A DNA stretch of 64,000 nt, taken from assembly GCA_008690995.1 (NCBI GenBank), contig VRMN01000008.1, positions 186,001-250,000 of the forward strand, read 5' to 3'. Position 1 is the stretch's first letter. Every line of letters begins with the position of its first letter. The notes under the pieces are model-generated. The model was not told the origin of the DNA and made no database searches. It saw only the letters and a list, made by a program, of their open reading frames with translations. This DNA comes from Porphyridium purpureum. Taxonomy: Eukaryota; Rhodophyta; Bangiophyceae; Porphyridiales; Porphyridiaceae. Positions 55,422-64,000 of this stretch are shown here, piece after piece. The position numbers and the translations under genes were made by a program.

Positions 55422-55910
55422 CTGCCACTCTTCGCGCTTCCGCCAAGCACGACCCCTTACGTCCCGACTTTCACCCGCGCGCACTTTCCCACGTCACCGC
55501 ACGGCTACGAATCGCGTGCCGTTTAACGCCGCCGCCGCTCGCCAAACCTCCGATACTGGCGCGTGGTCCACGGCTAATGCATTTCCCTCCTCCCACCGCA
55601 AGCGCGCCGCCTCCGACTCGCCGTGGATCCCCTTCTCCGACAAGCTCTTACCAAGCTCACAAGTCACACGCTACACGCGTCTTGGTACACGCGGAACGAC
55701 GTCAGCGCGCCTTCCAAATCGTGCTATCAAGCTGCACCTTTTTCCATATGTCCCATGCCCCTCCTGCTCATCATTTGGTTTGAGAGAAGGCAAGAACAAA
55801 GAGCGAGGAGGGAAGGAGAGAAAGATCCAGCGACCGAGCGAGAGCCAAGAGAGCGAAGAGAGAAAGAAATTAGCGGGATAGGAGCGGGTGGAACGCGCGC
55901 CGATTTGGCG
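55422..55910. other. Divergent gap, no gene recognised
   Basis: 489 nt between the RING-H2 gene (minus) and a small plus-strand frame. It is Pro/Arg-coding-like GC-rich sequence followed by GA-rich sequence (about 55790-55870). No GTACAGT motif was seen, unlike most divergent gaps here. Confidence 0.45.
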
Positions 55911-56132
55911 ATGACTGCCGCGCAAACGGCGTACGTGCAGCGTCGTCGAATTCAGCACACGCGCGGGTGGAACGTGAAAAGGCTGTACCGCGGGATCGAG
56001 CGTCTGGGACACAGACCTTGCGTCAGTTCGACGTTTAGAAGGCTGATGCGATGTGAGCCACTTTTGTGCGCTGACGTGCAGAATGCCGTGCGCACGGTCT
56101 GCCGTGTGCGCAAAAAAGCTAAAGCGGTCTAA
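55911..56132 (+). CDS. Possible small basic protein, 73 aa
   Basis: An ATG-initiated frame encoding a strongly basic peptide (MTAAQTAYVQRRRIQHTRGWNVKRLYRGIERLG..., ending RKKAKAV). It contains KRLYRGIERLG, which superficially resembles an LYR motif of mitochondrial assembly factors, with a Phe about 20 residues on; this is weak. The frame is also open upstream to 55623. Cys residues are scattered. It may be a real small gene or chance; no neighbour context helps. Confidence 0.3.
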   Translation: MTAAQTAYVQRRRIQHTRGWNVKRLYRGIERLGHRPCVSSTFRRLMRCEPLLCADVQNAVRTVCRVRKKAKAV

Positions 56133-57184
56133 ATTTACACACACGTGTCAATCACCAACCGCAGTCTGAGCGTTGGCGCGTCGTTGCCACTCGGACGGCA
56201 GTACTTGGAACTTGCGCTTGGTCTGGCGCGCTTGGTCGTGGTCGGGCTTGTTGTCGAAGGCAAGGGCCTGGCTGCCTGCATCGCGCAAAGAGACGAAGGT
56301 TGCTTGTACAACACGGCCCTGCGCTTGCGAACGCGCAACAAAGTAGCGTCGATTCGGCTCACCACTTGATCTTCGTCCTGTTGGCGCGCGGGCTCGCTGG
56401 CTGCGGAGAAACCCTGAAACAGAAGGCTGAGGTACAGTGGTATGATGCGGCGCGTGTATGTACAGTGCACTGTACTTGGTTCGGGGACGAAGACGGCGGC
56501 AGCGCACGACGCAGGGTGAAGAAAACCGGATGGACAAGAGGGGTAGGGCTGAAGTGTGCCTTGGGGAACGCGCTCGCATGGACGTGTGTACAGACGGAGC
56601 GCAGTGCCCGAGAGGGCGCCGTCGCTCGTAGGAGATTTACAGCATCACGTGGAGAAGGTCTTGGCAATACCCCGTCCTCCCCGGCGGCGGCGTGTCTGCT
56701 GTCCGGGGCGGTTTTCCGAGACGGACCCGTCATTGATCGTGTACATGGCGGCCGGCCAACAAGAAATGCTCGCCCCGTCGGTTTCCGGCGGGGTCGCACC
56801 CGCATGGCCCCGGATTCGTCGTCCGTGAAGCGATAGCTGCGGCCTGCAGCGCGGCGGTGGCGCCTGGGCGCCCCCCGCCGTGCTGCGCAGGATCCGCGCC
56901 GCTGAGATGGCCGGTCTTGTGCGGTGCTTGGAACATGGGTCGGTGGGGTGACTTGATAATCAGTGCAATGTGTGAGGGGCAGTCCAACCTGATGTTTGCG
57001 CAGCAGGGAAGGATCGCCTAACCCAATCAAGACTACGATGTTCCCAGGATACTTCAGCCCTCACCCCTTTTTGCCCCAAAGAGAACGAGATAGAGAAAGA
57101 AGAATACAGGGCTCTTTTTCAGAGGCATTCGTGTCCGACGTCGTCGGAAAGGCTCCGCATTTCATCGACGTGATCCCTACCTTC
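56133..57184. other. About 1.05 kb without an assigned gene but with a promoter-like cluster
   Basis: The motif cluster at 56432-56475 predicts a promoter here. On the minus strand below it, two short frames look coding-like (reading ...ASEPARQQDEDQV... and ...VVQATFVSLRDAGSQALAFDNK...FQVLPSEWQRRANAQ, ending near 56148), but they are in different frames, lack an upstream ATG, and the only in-phase splice between them would be about 45 nt. On the plus strand no convincing frame follows the cluster. The content may be a small spliced gene or a noncoding transcript. Confidence 0.35.
56432..56475. promoter_or_regulatory. GTACAGT motif cluster without an assigned gene
   Basis: GTACAGT at 56432-56438 and 56460-56466 with ACTGTAC at 56469-56475; the last two form GTACAGT-N2-ACTGTAC, as at 19821-19836. 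No gene start was assigned nearby. Confidence 0.5.
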
Positions 57185-58906
57185 TTATCGCTTTTTACTG
57201 ATCCCGCGCGCAAGTCTACCTTTTCTCTCTGCGCGTTTCGCGAGCTTGGCACGCTCACGACTTACCTTGGTCACCACGGGCCTGCGCTCTAGCTTCCGCA
57301 GTTGGCGCCTATCTGTAGAGGCGAGTTCGAGCATCCACGCTGGCACGTTTGCCCCACTTGCAGCCGCCACAACTGCGACGGCCTTCAGCAGGGGCTGGTC
57401 TTCCTGGCTGAACATGGTGAACGCGCGACTCTGCTCGCTCGTCTCTCCGGCCGCTATCCCGCGACCTGCGCGACCAATGCGATGAACGTACGTCACGGCA
57501 CTGGTGGGGAAGTCGAAATTGATTACCGTGTTCACGCCGCGAAAGTCCATTCCTCTGCAGAGGAGATCCGTTGTTACCAAGGCCCACACAACGCCCGATC
57601 GAAAGTCATCTACGACGCGCTGCCGATGAGAGTGAGACAATCCGGCGTGCATGGCAGCACAACCACTGATGTCCTCGCTCAACGCTTTGTGTACCCATTG
57701 CGCGCGGTCCTGGGTCTGCACAAACACCAGAGCAGGTGCCATTATGCGATTCTCTCGCAGCAGATTCCGCACAGCAAGAACCTTGGCACGATCTCCTGCG
57801 ATTCCACCGTTGCCGACGAAAACAAACTCTTGCTCGACACGCTCAGCCACCTCCTGTACAGCTGCCGTGCCTCCGTACGAAGCGGCGCCCACCACAATTT
57901 TCACATGGCTCTCCGCTTTCGTGTCTAAAACATTCGGCACCAAAGTCTGTGACAACGTGGCCGAGAAAAGGTGCTTCTGGCACCCTTTGCCGCGCTTCAA
58001 GCCCGTTCCGCAAGCCTGAAGAATCCCTTGCACTTGCTCATAGAATTGACCTACTTCAAACATCTTATCGGCTTCGTCGAGCACAACATGCTGCACATAC
58101 TCGAGCCGAATAAAGCCCTTTACCAGCTCGCTGGATAGGCGCAGGGGAGTTGCGATCAAAATATCCACACCCTTGCCCTCGTTACTATGCAACCCAGCAG
58201 CGTGCGCTCGAGTGACCAGCAGGCGACACTTCACGCCTCGAGCCAGTGCTTCACGCTCGATAACCAACTGCTCGAGGAAAAGGTCGCACACACGACATAT
58301 TTGCTGCGCAAGCTCAATGGTGGGCGCCAGAATCACAGCCTTGGGCAGTTCAAGTCGCTTCAGTTTGCTCTTCTCCTTCAGCGTGTGCCGCAGGCGCATA
58401 ACGTGAACGACCAGTGGCACCAAAAATGCGAACGTCTTGCCGGATCCAGTGGGAGCCACTGCTACGACTTGTTTGTCCAGGAGCATGCAGGGGATCACTT
58501 GACGCTGCACAGGCGTCGGCTGCAGTGCGTGGATGGCTGCCAAAGCATTCGGCACAGCAACATTCAAATTATACGGAGCATCGCAAAGGTCCACAAAGCT
58601 TTCCAGCGGATCGGGTAGATCAGTTAGTCGCGACGCATTTTCGACTTTGATCTTTAGTTGGTTTCTCAGCGCATTCGATCGCTCGCGATGCGCGAGGCTT
58701 TCGTCAGAAGCCCCTTTGCTGCCGGCTTTCTCCCTGGCCGTTCGTGTACCTTTCGTTGCGAATTCAGGCTGCGGCACTGCCGTGCGCGCGTCTTTCGACT
58801 TGGCACCAGCCCCAGCTTCGCTGTTCGGCCCCTTAATCCTCTTGCCCACATTTTGCGAACTGCCTTGCACGCCACCCATGAGCGCGCGCAGCACGGCATT
58901 GTCCAT
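57185..58906 (-). CDS. ROK1: DEAD-box RNA helicase ROK1/DDX52
   Basis: A 573-aa DEAD-box helicase. The N-terminal block RNQLKIKVENASRLTDLPDPLESFVDL matches the ROK1/DDX52 pre-helicase segment. Then come LQPTPVQRQVIP (Q motif), VAVAPTGSGKT (I), VVLDEADKMFE (II), LFSATLS (III), LLCRGMDFRGVNTVINFDFPTSAVTYVHRIGRAGRG (V-VI), and a basic C-terminus with KLERRPV. The GMDF.GVN.VINFDFP wording is typical of this subfamily. ROK1 unwinds pre-rRNA/snoRNA contacts during 18S rRNA maturation in the nucleolus. Motif II is DEAD and intact. Start is an ATG at 58906. A 348-nt gap with no feature separates it from UBLCP1 upstream. Confidence 0.9.
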   Translation of the reverse strand: MDNAVLRALMGGVQGSSQNVGKRIKGPNSEAGAGAKSKDARTAVPQPEFATKGTRTAREKAGSKGASDESLAHRERSNALRNQLKIKVENASRLTDLPDPLESFVDLCDAPYNLNVAVPNALAAIHALQPTPVQRQVIPCMLLDKQVVAVAPTGSGKTFAFLVPLVVHVMRLRHTLKEKSKLKRLELPKAVILAPTIELAQQICRVCDLFLEQLVIEREALARGVKCRLLVTRAHAAGLHSNEGKGVDILIATPLRLSSELVKGFIRLEYVQHVVLDEADKMFEVGQFYEQVQGILQACGTGLKRGKGCQKHLFSATLSQTLVPNVLDTKAESHVKIVVGAASYGGTAAVQEVAERVEQEFVFVGNGGIAGDRAKVLAVRNLLRENRIMAPALVFVQTQDRAQWVHKALSEDISGCAAMHAGLSHSHRQRVVDDFRSGVVWALVTTDLLCRGMDFRGVNTVINFDFPTSAVTYVHRIGRAGRGIAAGETSEQSRAFTMFSQEDQPLLKAVAVVAAASGANVPAWMLELASTDRRQLRKLERRPVVTKVSRERAKLAKRAERKGRLARGISKKR

Positions 58907-59254
58907 AGCAAGATCGACTGGAAATACAAGTTGCCTACACCACCCTCGCCGTCGCCGTCGCCTTGCACACGACGAATCAACTCTACTTTTGCGAGGAAGC
59001 AGCCCTCGTCAACAAAGATGCGACTCGGGGAGTGACATTTGGCAATCCGTCTGAATGTTGCGTGCCACGTCGTGGACTCCGGGGCTTCGCACCAAGTTTT
59101 GCGAATCGTGGATGGCTGGACCGTGGCTAGTGTGCCTTTTACTTTAAGAGAAGTCTCACAACATCAGGCCTTTTCTCCTTTCAACAAACTGGAATGTAGA
59201 GTACGCGCATGGAAAGTGAGTGATCATGTACTACTGAGCTCTGAAAAAATCTTT

Positions 59255-60202
59255 CTACTTCTTTCTCATGTATCGCTCCCAGCGGCGGTGGTTCAAGCCG
59301 GAGAGATCTGAGAGTTCTGCAATACACTCCAAGTATTCCGAAAGCTTGAGCAATTCGCGATCGGTTGCCCGCAAAGTGTGCGCATTTTTGAAAGGCCGGA
59401 TCTTTAAGCCATTCTGTGGGTTCATGATAAAGTTCCGTGACAAGTCATCGAACATAATGGTGTTGTGAGGTGCATAGTGGCACCTTAGCGTCTGCCAAAT
59501 GTAGCCCAGCGGCTTGCAATTGAACACCCGTTCTTCGTGTTGCACTGTCACCATGGCAAGATGATCCACCAACATCGTGATTTTGTAGTCTGAGTGCGAG
59601 AGCACCCCAAGCTCCTCCATCTTAACTTTGATCCACTTCATGTTTGTTGCGCTCCAGATGATGATGTCGTAATGCCGATACGCGATCGTCAAAAATTCGT
59701 GCAGGAACGGGCGCATCAGCTCGTGCGCGTGTTCCGCGTTACTGCGATGGTCAAACAATGTGTAGTCAATGTCAAGGACAAGCAGCTTCTTGCCCTCCCT
59801 CGGTGGATTCAGAGGCTCCAATTTGTAGTTTTCGACTCGTCGCGCAAGCTTCTGCAAATTCTCCGGGCGCGTACATGTTTCCATCAGCGCGGCGCCGTCC
59901 GCGCCGTCCAGGTCGAGGTCATCGTCAACCTCAGGCAGCGGATTATTCGCCTCATCAAACTTGAACGTCTCGATTTCGGCATCCGGGGTCCCCATCAACA
60001 TAATTTGCTTGGGGAGCGCCAGCTCGCTTAACTTGCGGTCGTCGCGCGCCGGCTTGCCGCCTTCTTTCAGGTTCAGCAGCTTCTGCCGCTTCACATCGAC
60101 ACATGTCTGCTTAAAAAGCGCATGCTTCAGCCCGCCCACCGTCGCATCGTCCGCCACTTCAACCACGAGCGTCCGGCCCTGCCACTTGACCTGTATCTCC
60201 AT
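59255..60202 (-). CDS. UBLCP1: Ubiquitin-like domain-containing CTD phosphatase UBLCP1
   Basis: A 315-aa phosphatase, near human UBLCP1 (318 aa). Residues 1-75 form the ubiquitin-like domain (MEIQVKWQGRTLVVEV...KLSELALPKQIMLMGTPD). The FCP/SCP-type HAD phosphatase follows, with KKLLVLDIDYTLFDH (DxDxT motif with the catalytic Asp), IIIWSATNMKWI and NTIMFDDLSRNFIMNPQNGLKI. UBLCP1 dephosphorylates nuclear proteasome base subunits and restrains nuclear proteasome activity. All key residues look intact. The open frame has a GTG further upstream; the ATG at 60202 gives the conserved N-terminus. Upstream is DIB1 on the same strand, 176 nt away. Confidence 0.96.
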   Translation of the reverse strand: MEIQVKWQGRTLVVEVADDATVGGLKHALFKQTCVDVKRQKLLNLKEGGKPARDDRKLSELALPKQIMLMGTPDAEIETFKFDEANNPLPEVDDDLDLDGADGAALMETCTRPENLQKLARRVENYKLEPLNPPREGKKLLVLDIDYTLFDHRSNAEHAHELMRPFLHEFLTIAYRHYDIIIWSATNMKWIKVKMEELGVLSHSDYKITMLVDHLAMVTVQHEERVFNCKPLGYIWQTLRCHYAPHNTIMFDDLSRNFIMNPQNGLKIRPFKNAHTLRATDRELLKLSEYLECIAELSDLSGLNHRRWERYMRKK

Positions 60203-60378
60203 CGCAGCCGCCTCTTCCCGTCTCGCCACTCTTCCTTCTTCTCAGTGTCAGTCGCTCAGTTTACACTTTCGGTTTGCAAGAAATGAACCGTTTCGGAAAT
60301 GCGCCGATTCGGTTTCTACTTGGCGCTTGACCGAGCTGCGTTGCGCAGCAGCTCGAGCGACATGGGCACGGCCACGCA

Positions 60379-60807
60379 TCAGTATTTGTACTTGGTGGAG
60401 TAGTCATGAGTGGAGGTCACAAGCCCCTTGCCCTTCACGGCGCCGCGATACACAATTTCCACAATGTCGATAAACTCCTGCGTCTCCTTCAGGGCCCACG
60501 TGATCTTGTTGTTGTTGCCCGTCCCGCAGTCCACCATGATGTGCTTGTTCCGAAAGAAGAACATGAGCGCGCAGTCCTCGTACAATTCGTACATCTGCGT
60601 GAACTCGGGCACCTCGCGCTTGTCCACAAGATACACCACGCAAAAGTTTTTCACCAGCTCAGCCGCCTTGTACAACGTTTCATCCATCAACATGCACTCT
60701 GGATCGGCGTCCGACCCAAAGCGCACCGCAACCACCTTGTCTGTCTCCTTTTGAATGGCTTGGTCGACAGCGTACGCCGTCCGCAGATGAGGCAGAAAGT
60801 ATGCCAT
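60379..60807 (-). CDS. DIB1: U5 snRNP protein DIB1/TXNL4A (Dim1)
   Basis: A 142-aa thioredoxin-fold spliceosomal protein, the same length as human TXNL4A. It starts MAYFLPHLRTAYAVDQAI and keeps VVAVRFGSDADPECMLMDETLY, VKNFCVVYLVDKREVPEFTQMYELY, ALMFFFRNKHIMVDCGTGNNNKITWAL and the terminal STHDYSTKYKY. It is a core component of the U4/U6.U5 tri-snRNP that blocks premature activation. Its presence shows a working spliceosome in a genome that needs little splicing in this window. The frame is open by five codons upstream; the conserved protein begins at the ATG 60807. It is divergent to the SDR gene, without a GTACAGT motif. Confidence 0.97.
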   Translation of the reverse strand: MAYFLPHLRTAYAVDQAIQKETDKVVAVRFGSDADPECMLMDETLYKAAELVKNFCVVYLVDKREVPEFTQMYELYEDCALMFFFRNKHIMVDCGTGNNNKITWALKETQEFIDIVEIVYRGAVKGKGLVTSTHDYSTKYKY

Positions 60808-61079
60808 GATCAGCGTGAGCACGACCCTCCTTGTTCAAAGCTACTCGTCCCTTGCGGCGCGGTCTGTAGAATCGTCGTTCTTCGAAAGTAGAGTAGCAGC
60901 GTCGTTGGAAGACGAGGTCGAGGCAAGTCCGTCCAAGCTCTTCGACATCAGCTCGGAGCTCGGCAATGCTGTTCATCAGCTGTTCCGTGTGGAGAGGGCG
61001 CGAGCGAGGCATTAACTCAATCAAGAGAGCGAAGGGGCTCTGGGCAGAAGCGCCTAGAAGGGGACGGGTAACTTGTGCA

Positions 61080-62087
61080 ATGGGCGGATTTATGTCAAAG
61101 ATTCTGGGCAAGAATGAGCATGTGTACCACGAGACGCTGGCCAGAATGGCAGCCATGGATGGGAAAAATATCGTCATCACTGGGACCACATCTGGGACCG
61201 GATACGCGACCGCGCTTGCATGCGCGAGGAAAGGTGCGCGCGTGTATATGATGAATCGGCCGTCCAGTCGCGCCGAGCGCGCGATCGAATCGCTGCGTGC
61301 AGAGGTGTCGAGCGAATTAGTCATTCAGGTCGATTGTGATTTGATGAGTTTTGCATCTGTGCGCGCGGCGTGTGAAACAGTGAATGCGCAAATCAAGGAC
61401 AAAGGAATCGATGCGCTTGTGTGTAACGCCGGGATAATGACATTCCCAGACGTCCGCACACTGGACGGTTTCGACCAGCAGATGCAGACCAATCATCTAT
61501 CCCACTTTCTCATAACCAAGTTGCTGCTGCCAGAGCTTCAGAAGGCTGCAGATCTTCGTGGCGAGGCGCGCGTCTGCCTTCATACAAGTCTTTCGCGGCT
61601 TGGCTTTCCGCTCGATGCCAAGTACTACCGCAAGTGCATGCCGGGGACACTTGGGGGCGACGGGCTGGGTGCTAGAATTGAGAGATACCACCAGTCTAAG
61701 CTTGCAAATGTAGTTTTCCAGCAGGCGCTCGCAGATCGACTTGGTGCGAACAGTAATATTCTCGTGCTTTCTGCCGCACCCGGCTTTTCTGAAACCAATT
61801 TGGCTGCGACCATCATCCAGGATACACGACACAATGTCGGGGCTCGCCTTCTCCTGCAGCTTTTTGGCATTTGCGCTCAAGGCTCTCTGGCGGGCGCAAG
61901 CCCACTTCTGACCACCGCATGCCTTCCTGTGAAGACCCGCGAGCTTTGGGAGCCATCGCACCTTGGTCGTGTTCGCGGCCCGCCAAGATCATTTTCCATC
62001 GAAAAAGTGTGCTTGGACGAGGAGGCGCGGGACGTTTTGTGGGAGGTCAGCGAGGAGGCTATCGGTGAAAAGTTCATGGTCTCATAA
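61080..62087 (+). CDS. Short-chain dehydrogenase/reductase (retinol dehydrogenase-like)
   Basis: A 335-aa SDR with an NAD(P)-binding Rossmann fold. NIVITGTTSGTGYATALACARKGARVYMMNRPS carries the TGxxxGxG motif and an Arg after the second strand, which suggests NADP preference. LVCNAGIMTFP is the NAG motif. The catalytic Ser is in CLHTSLSRLG and YHQSK is the YxxxK pair. The tail AAPGFSETNLAATI contributes the substrate loop. It resembles retinol-dehydrogenase/protochlorophyllide-reductase-like SDRs in algae; the substrate is unknown. An in-frame ATG at 60966 would add 38 basic residues, possibly a targeting peptide; I prefer 61080, which has a better context and starts the conserved part. It converges with the lipase gene, stops 97 nt apart. 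Confidence 0.85.
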   Translation: MGGFMSKILGKNEHVYHETLARMAAMDGKNIVITGTTSGTGYATALACARKGARVYMMNRPSSRAERAIESLRAEVSSELVIQVDCDLMSFASVRAACETVNAQIKDKGIDALVCNAGIMTFPDVRTLDGFDQQMQTNHLSHFLITKLLLPELQKAADLRGEARVCLHTSLSRLGFPLDAKYYRKCMPGTLGGDGLGARIERYHQSKLANVVFQQALADRLGANSNILVLSAAPGFSETNLAATIIQDTRHNVGARLLLQLFGICAQGSLAGASPLLTTACLPVKTRELWEPSHLGRVRGPPRSFSIEKVCLDEEARDVLWEVSEEAIGEKFMVS

Positions 62088-62184
62088 GGGCGCGGTAGGG
62101 ACTCGAGGGAGATCGCATTAAGATATTATTAATTTCAGAGCAAAGCAAACCCCTCAAAATTTCTGTTCCTGTACACATTGCGAA

Positions 62185-64000
62185 CTAGTCTGTGCGAAAG
62201 TCATGCGGTAGGAACAATAAATTGTTGCCTTCAAGACTGGACTCCTCTTCTTGAAGCCCTGTCTTGAACATGACAAGTTCTTTCCAGATGCGAGAACCAA
62301 GGCGGCGCCACGAGCGCGACTTGCTGGTGCCCGAAATCATCGCATCCTTCGGACGAAGCATGCTTGCAAGCTCTTCGAAGCGTGCTTCACTCTCGCGCAC
62401 AAATATTTGAGCGTCGCGGACCCATTCCTCTAGTTGCTCGACACTGGTTTCGTCAATTTCCAAGTTTCTTGTTGCCGGATTCAAACGAAAGTACTTTTCG
62501 CTTGGCAAAACATCCGACAGCGTATGGTGTACGCTCTCAGTTGATGTGGCTGAACTAATGACAGACTCGAGGATATCGTTCCAACTGACTGATTTCTTCA
62601 CCTCCGCCGGCACTGCCGCTTCTAGCTGGCTCTTAACCTGCCCTCCGTTTCCCAACGACACCAGACACTCAATGGGAACGCCAGGATAGATGTGCTTGAC
62701 CTCGTGAAGCGCGACCGCAGCGGGATTATTAGCCACGATTGCACCATCCGCGTGTAAGTCTCCGTTGACACGCACTTCTGAGAAAAACGTCGGCGCTGCG
62801 CTCGAAGCACGCATGCCTTCCCAAACCATCGCATCCGGTGTCCCTTCGTACCGGCTCTCATGTCCCACAGGGTACGTATAGTTACGAAACAGATGTAGCT
62901 GCTTGGGATTTCGCGACATCACACTGCTCACCACAAAAACCATGTTCGAATCTGAATGGCCCCGAGAGTCCATGAAACGGTATTCGCCTGCCTCGCGTCG
63001 CAGAATTTGTTCAAAGACCTTTGTGTCATAGAAAGCTTTGGTCACCAAGAGCTTCGGCCCATTCACAGGGGTCTTGCTGAAAATCTTCCCGATCAAATCC
63101 CGGTATAGAGCTTCGACCTCCTCCACTGACTTATGCATAATGCCGATGCTCGCTGCAACAATCGCGCCTGTGCTTGTGCCGCAGATGACATCGAAAAGCT
63201 CGTGGATCTCGCGCCCGGTGATCCTTTTGAGATGCTTGAGCATCTCAAACGACATGACTGCTCTTGTGCCTCCTCCGTCAATGCACAAAACACGGATACC
63301 CCGCTGCCCGGGAATACGAGGCCGCCATTCGTTGACACCGAGCGCCGCCAGCACGCGGCGTGCCCCTCGTGCCGCACTCTCTGCGACCACCCCGACCAAA
63401 TCTGAACAACCAGCGTATCCTGTCAGCGTCTTCATCACACTTTGCCGTTCCAAGACCTGGACTCTGAAATCGCGACCCGCGGCTGTATCAAGCAGCGCCA
63501 GGCTGCCGAGCAAATTTAGCGCCGAAACGCGCGCTTCCGTCTCCCACCCCGCGCTGTACACGCTGAAGTAGTTGCTCTCGCTAATTGCGGCTTCAATGCC
63601 GTCCAAAATCGATCCACCATCTGCGTTCAAAATGTCTTGCCTGCAGGTCGGCATGAGCTTTGCAAGTCCCGCGAGCGCAGTAAAAGATGCAGCGACATCC
63701 GATTTCTCCAGGATGCGGGCCCCGGTAACCAGTATGCCAACACCAACCGCATTCACATAGTCCCGAGCGGAGGCCTGGGACCGGACGCGCCCCGCGAGAT
63801 GAATAGCTTTGCGAATGTGAAACAGCTGCGGTTCTGAAAGCTGGGCCGGTGGGCTTTCGGCAGCAAGCGCTTTCTCCTTTGCTCGAAGCGAGGCGATAGC
63901 GGCAGCATCCGCAAACGCATTCCTCCCGCCACTTGCCTTGCCTGAAAGCAACGCCGCCAGGCTGACTAGATCCTGGTCCAGCTCAACACCATTTAGAATG
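62185..64000 (-). CDS. Patatin-like phospholipase, iPLA2-gamma (PNPLA8)-like, 5' end beyond window
   Basis: The frame runs open to the right edge, so the N-terminus is missing; about 604 codons are seen. The visible N-terminal part (ARILEKSDVAASFTALAGLAKLMP...LNLLGSLALLD) reads like armadillo-type helical repeats. The patatin domain follows, with IRVLCIDGGGTRAV (oxyanion hole), ICGTSTGAIVAA (nucleophile Ser in GTSTG) and DGAIVANNPAAVALHEV (catalytic Asp in DGA). Order and residues match the Ca2+-independent phospholipase A2 gamma group, which hydrolyses membrane phospholipids. The C-terminal ~150 residues are charged with VEQLEEWVRDAQIFVRESEARFEELASML. It is on the minus strand, converging with the SDR gene. 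Confidence 0.88.
   Translation of the reverse strand, partial: ILNGVELDQDLVSLAALLSGKASGGRNAFADAAAIASLRAKEKALAAESPPAQLSEPQLFHIRKAIHLAGRVRSQASARDYVNAVGVGILVTGARILEKSDVAASFTALAGLAKLMPTCRQDILNADGGSILDGIEAAISESNYFSVYSAGWETEARVSALNLLGSLALLDTAAGRDFRVQVLERQSVMKTLTGYAGCSDLVGVVAESAARGARRVLAALGVNEWRPRIPGQRGIRVLCIDGGGTRAVMSFEMLKHLKRITGREIHELFDVICGTSTGAIVAASIGIMHKSVEEVEALYRDLIGKIFSKTPVNGPKLLVTKAFYDTKVFEQILRREAGEYRFMDSRGHSDSNMVFVVSSVMSRNPKQLHLFRNYTYPVGHESRYEGTPDAMVWEGMRASSAAPTFFSEVRVNGDLHADGAIVANNPAAVALHEVKHIYPGVPIECLVSLGNGGQVKSQLEAAVPAEVKKSVSWNDILESVISSATSTESVHHTLSDVLPSEKYFRLNPATRNLEIDETSVEQLEEWVRDAQIFVRESEARFEELASMLRPKDAMISGTSKSRSWRRLGSRIWKELVMFKTGLQEEESSLEGNNLLFLPHDFRTD

Noticed and set aside
56359-57030. 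223-codon minus-strand frame in the gap before ROK1
   Set aside because: Arg/Pro/Ser-rich without domain, and it spans the GTACAGT cluster expected to be promoter.

Overview
The window looks like nuclear DNA from a unicellular red alga; a Porphyridium purpureum-like genome fits best. This is inferred from gene content (chloroplast-type ribulose kinase, COP1, mitochondrial methylmalonyl-CoA mutase, UBLCP1, condensin CAP-H, a core histone), moderately GC-rich DNA, roughly one gene per 2 kb, and almost no introns. I find only two genes that need splicing, with three introns in total. No rRNA, tRNA, CRISPR array, transposon or virus-like element could be recognised.

Layout. 1-8.5 kb: the 5' end of an unknown minus-strand gene, then plus-strand methylmalonyl-CoA mutase, a 68-aa RING protein, a PepN-type aminopeptidase and a FGGY ribulose/xylulose kinase. 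8.8-19.7 kb: minus-strand COP1 ubiquitin ligase, about 2 kb with no assignable gene, and a 2211-aa URB1/NPA1-like ribosome-biogenesis protein. 19.9-31.9 kb: a hotdog-fold protein, COQ6 (minus), a giant 2857-aa ferlin-like multi-C2 protein and a DNAJC17-like J-protein. 32-41 kb: DDX54/DBP10 helicase (minus), an ALYREF-like export factor, a GT61 glycosyltransferase, the spliced Pol I subunit RPA12 (minus) and an acidic unknown protein (minus). 41-48.6 kb: a PAP2-type membrane phosphatase, condensin CAP-H (minus), a secreted Thr/Ser/Pro-rich protein and an ankyrin protein. 48.7-64 kb: a spliced VWA-like protein (minus), a zinc-finger-less ZC3H15-like protein, a gamma-carbonic-anhydrase-like protein (minus), a divergent histone H3, a membrane RING-H2 protein (minus), ROK1/DDX52 (minus), UBLCP1 (minus), DIB1/TXNL4A (minus), an SDR and a patatin/iPLA2-gamma-like lipase that runs off the right edge (minus).

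How the genes work together. This is a housekeeping region. Several genes belong to ribosome production (URB1, DDX54, DDX52, RPA12, ZC3H15-like) and nuclear RNA processing (DIB1, DNAJC17-like, ALYREF-like, UBLCP1). Others are organellar metabolism (MCM, COQ6, gamma-CA, ribulose kinase) or membrane and secretory functions.

The most notable structure is regulatory. The 7-mer GTACAGT (or its complement ACTGTAC) occurs in 11 intergenic clusters, with 24 exact copies counted by eye. The clusters lie mostly in the gaps between divergent genes, and some copies are arranged as near-palindromes. It looks like a shared promoter element of this genome. Start codons were chosen as the first plausible in-frame ATG, and many open frames extend upstream without an ATG.
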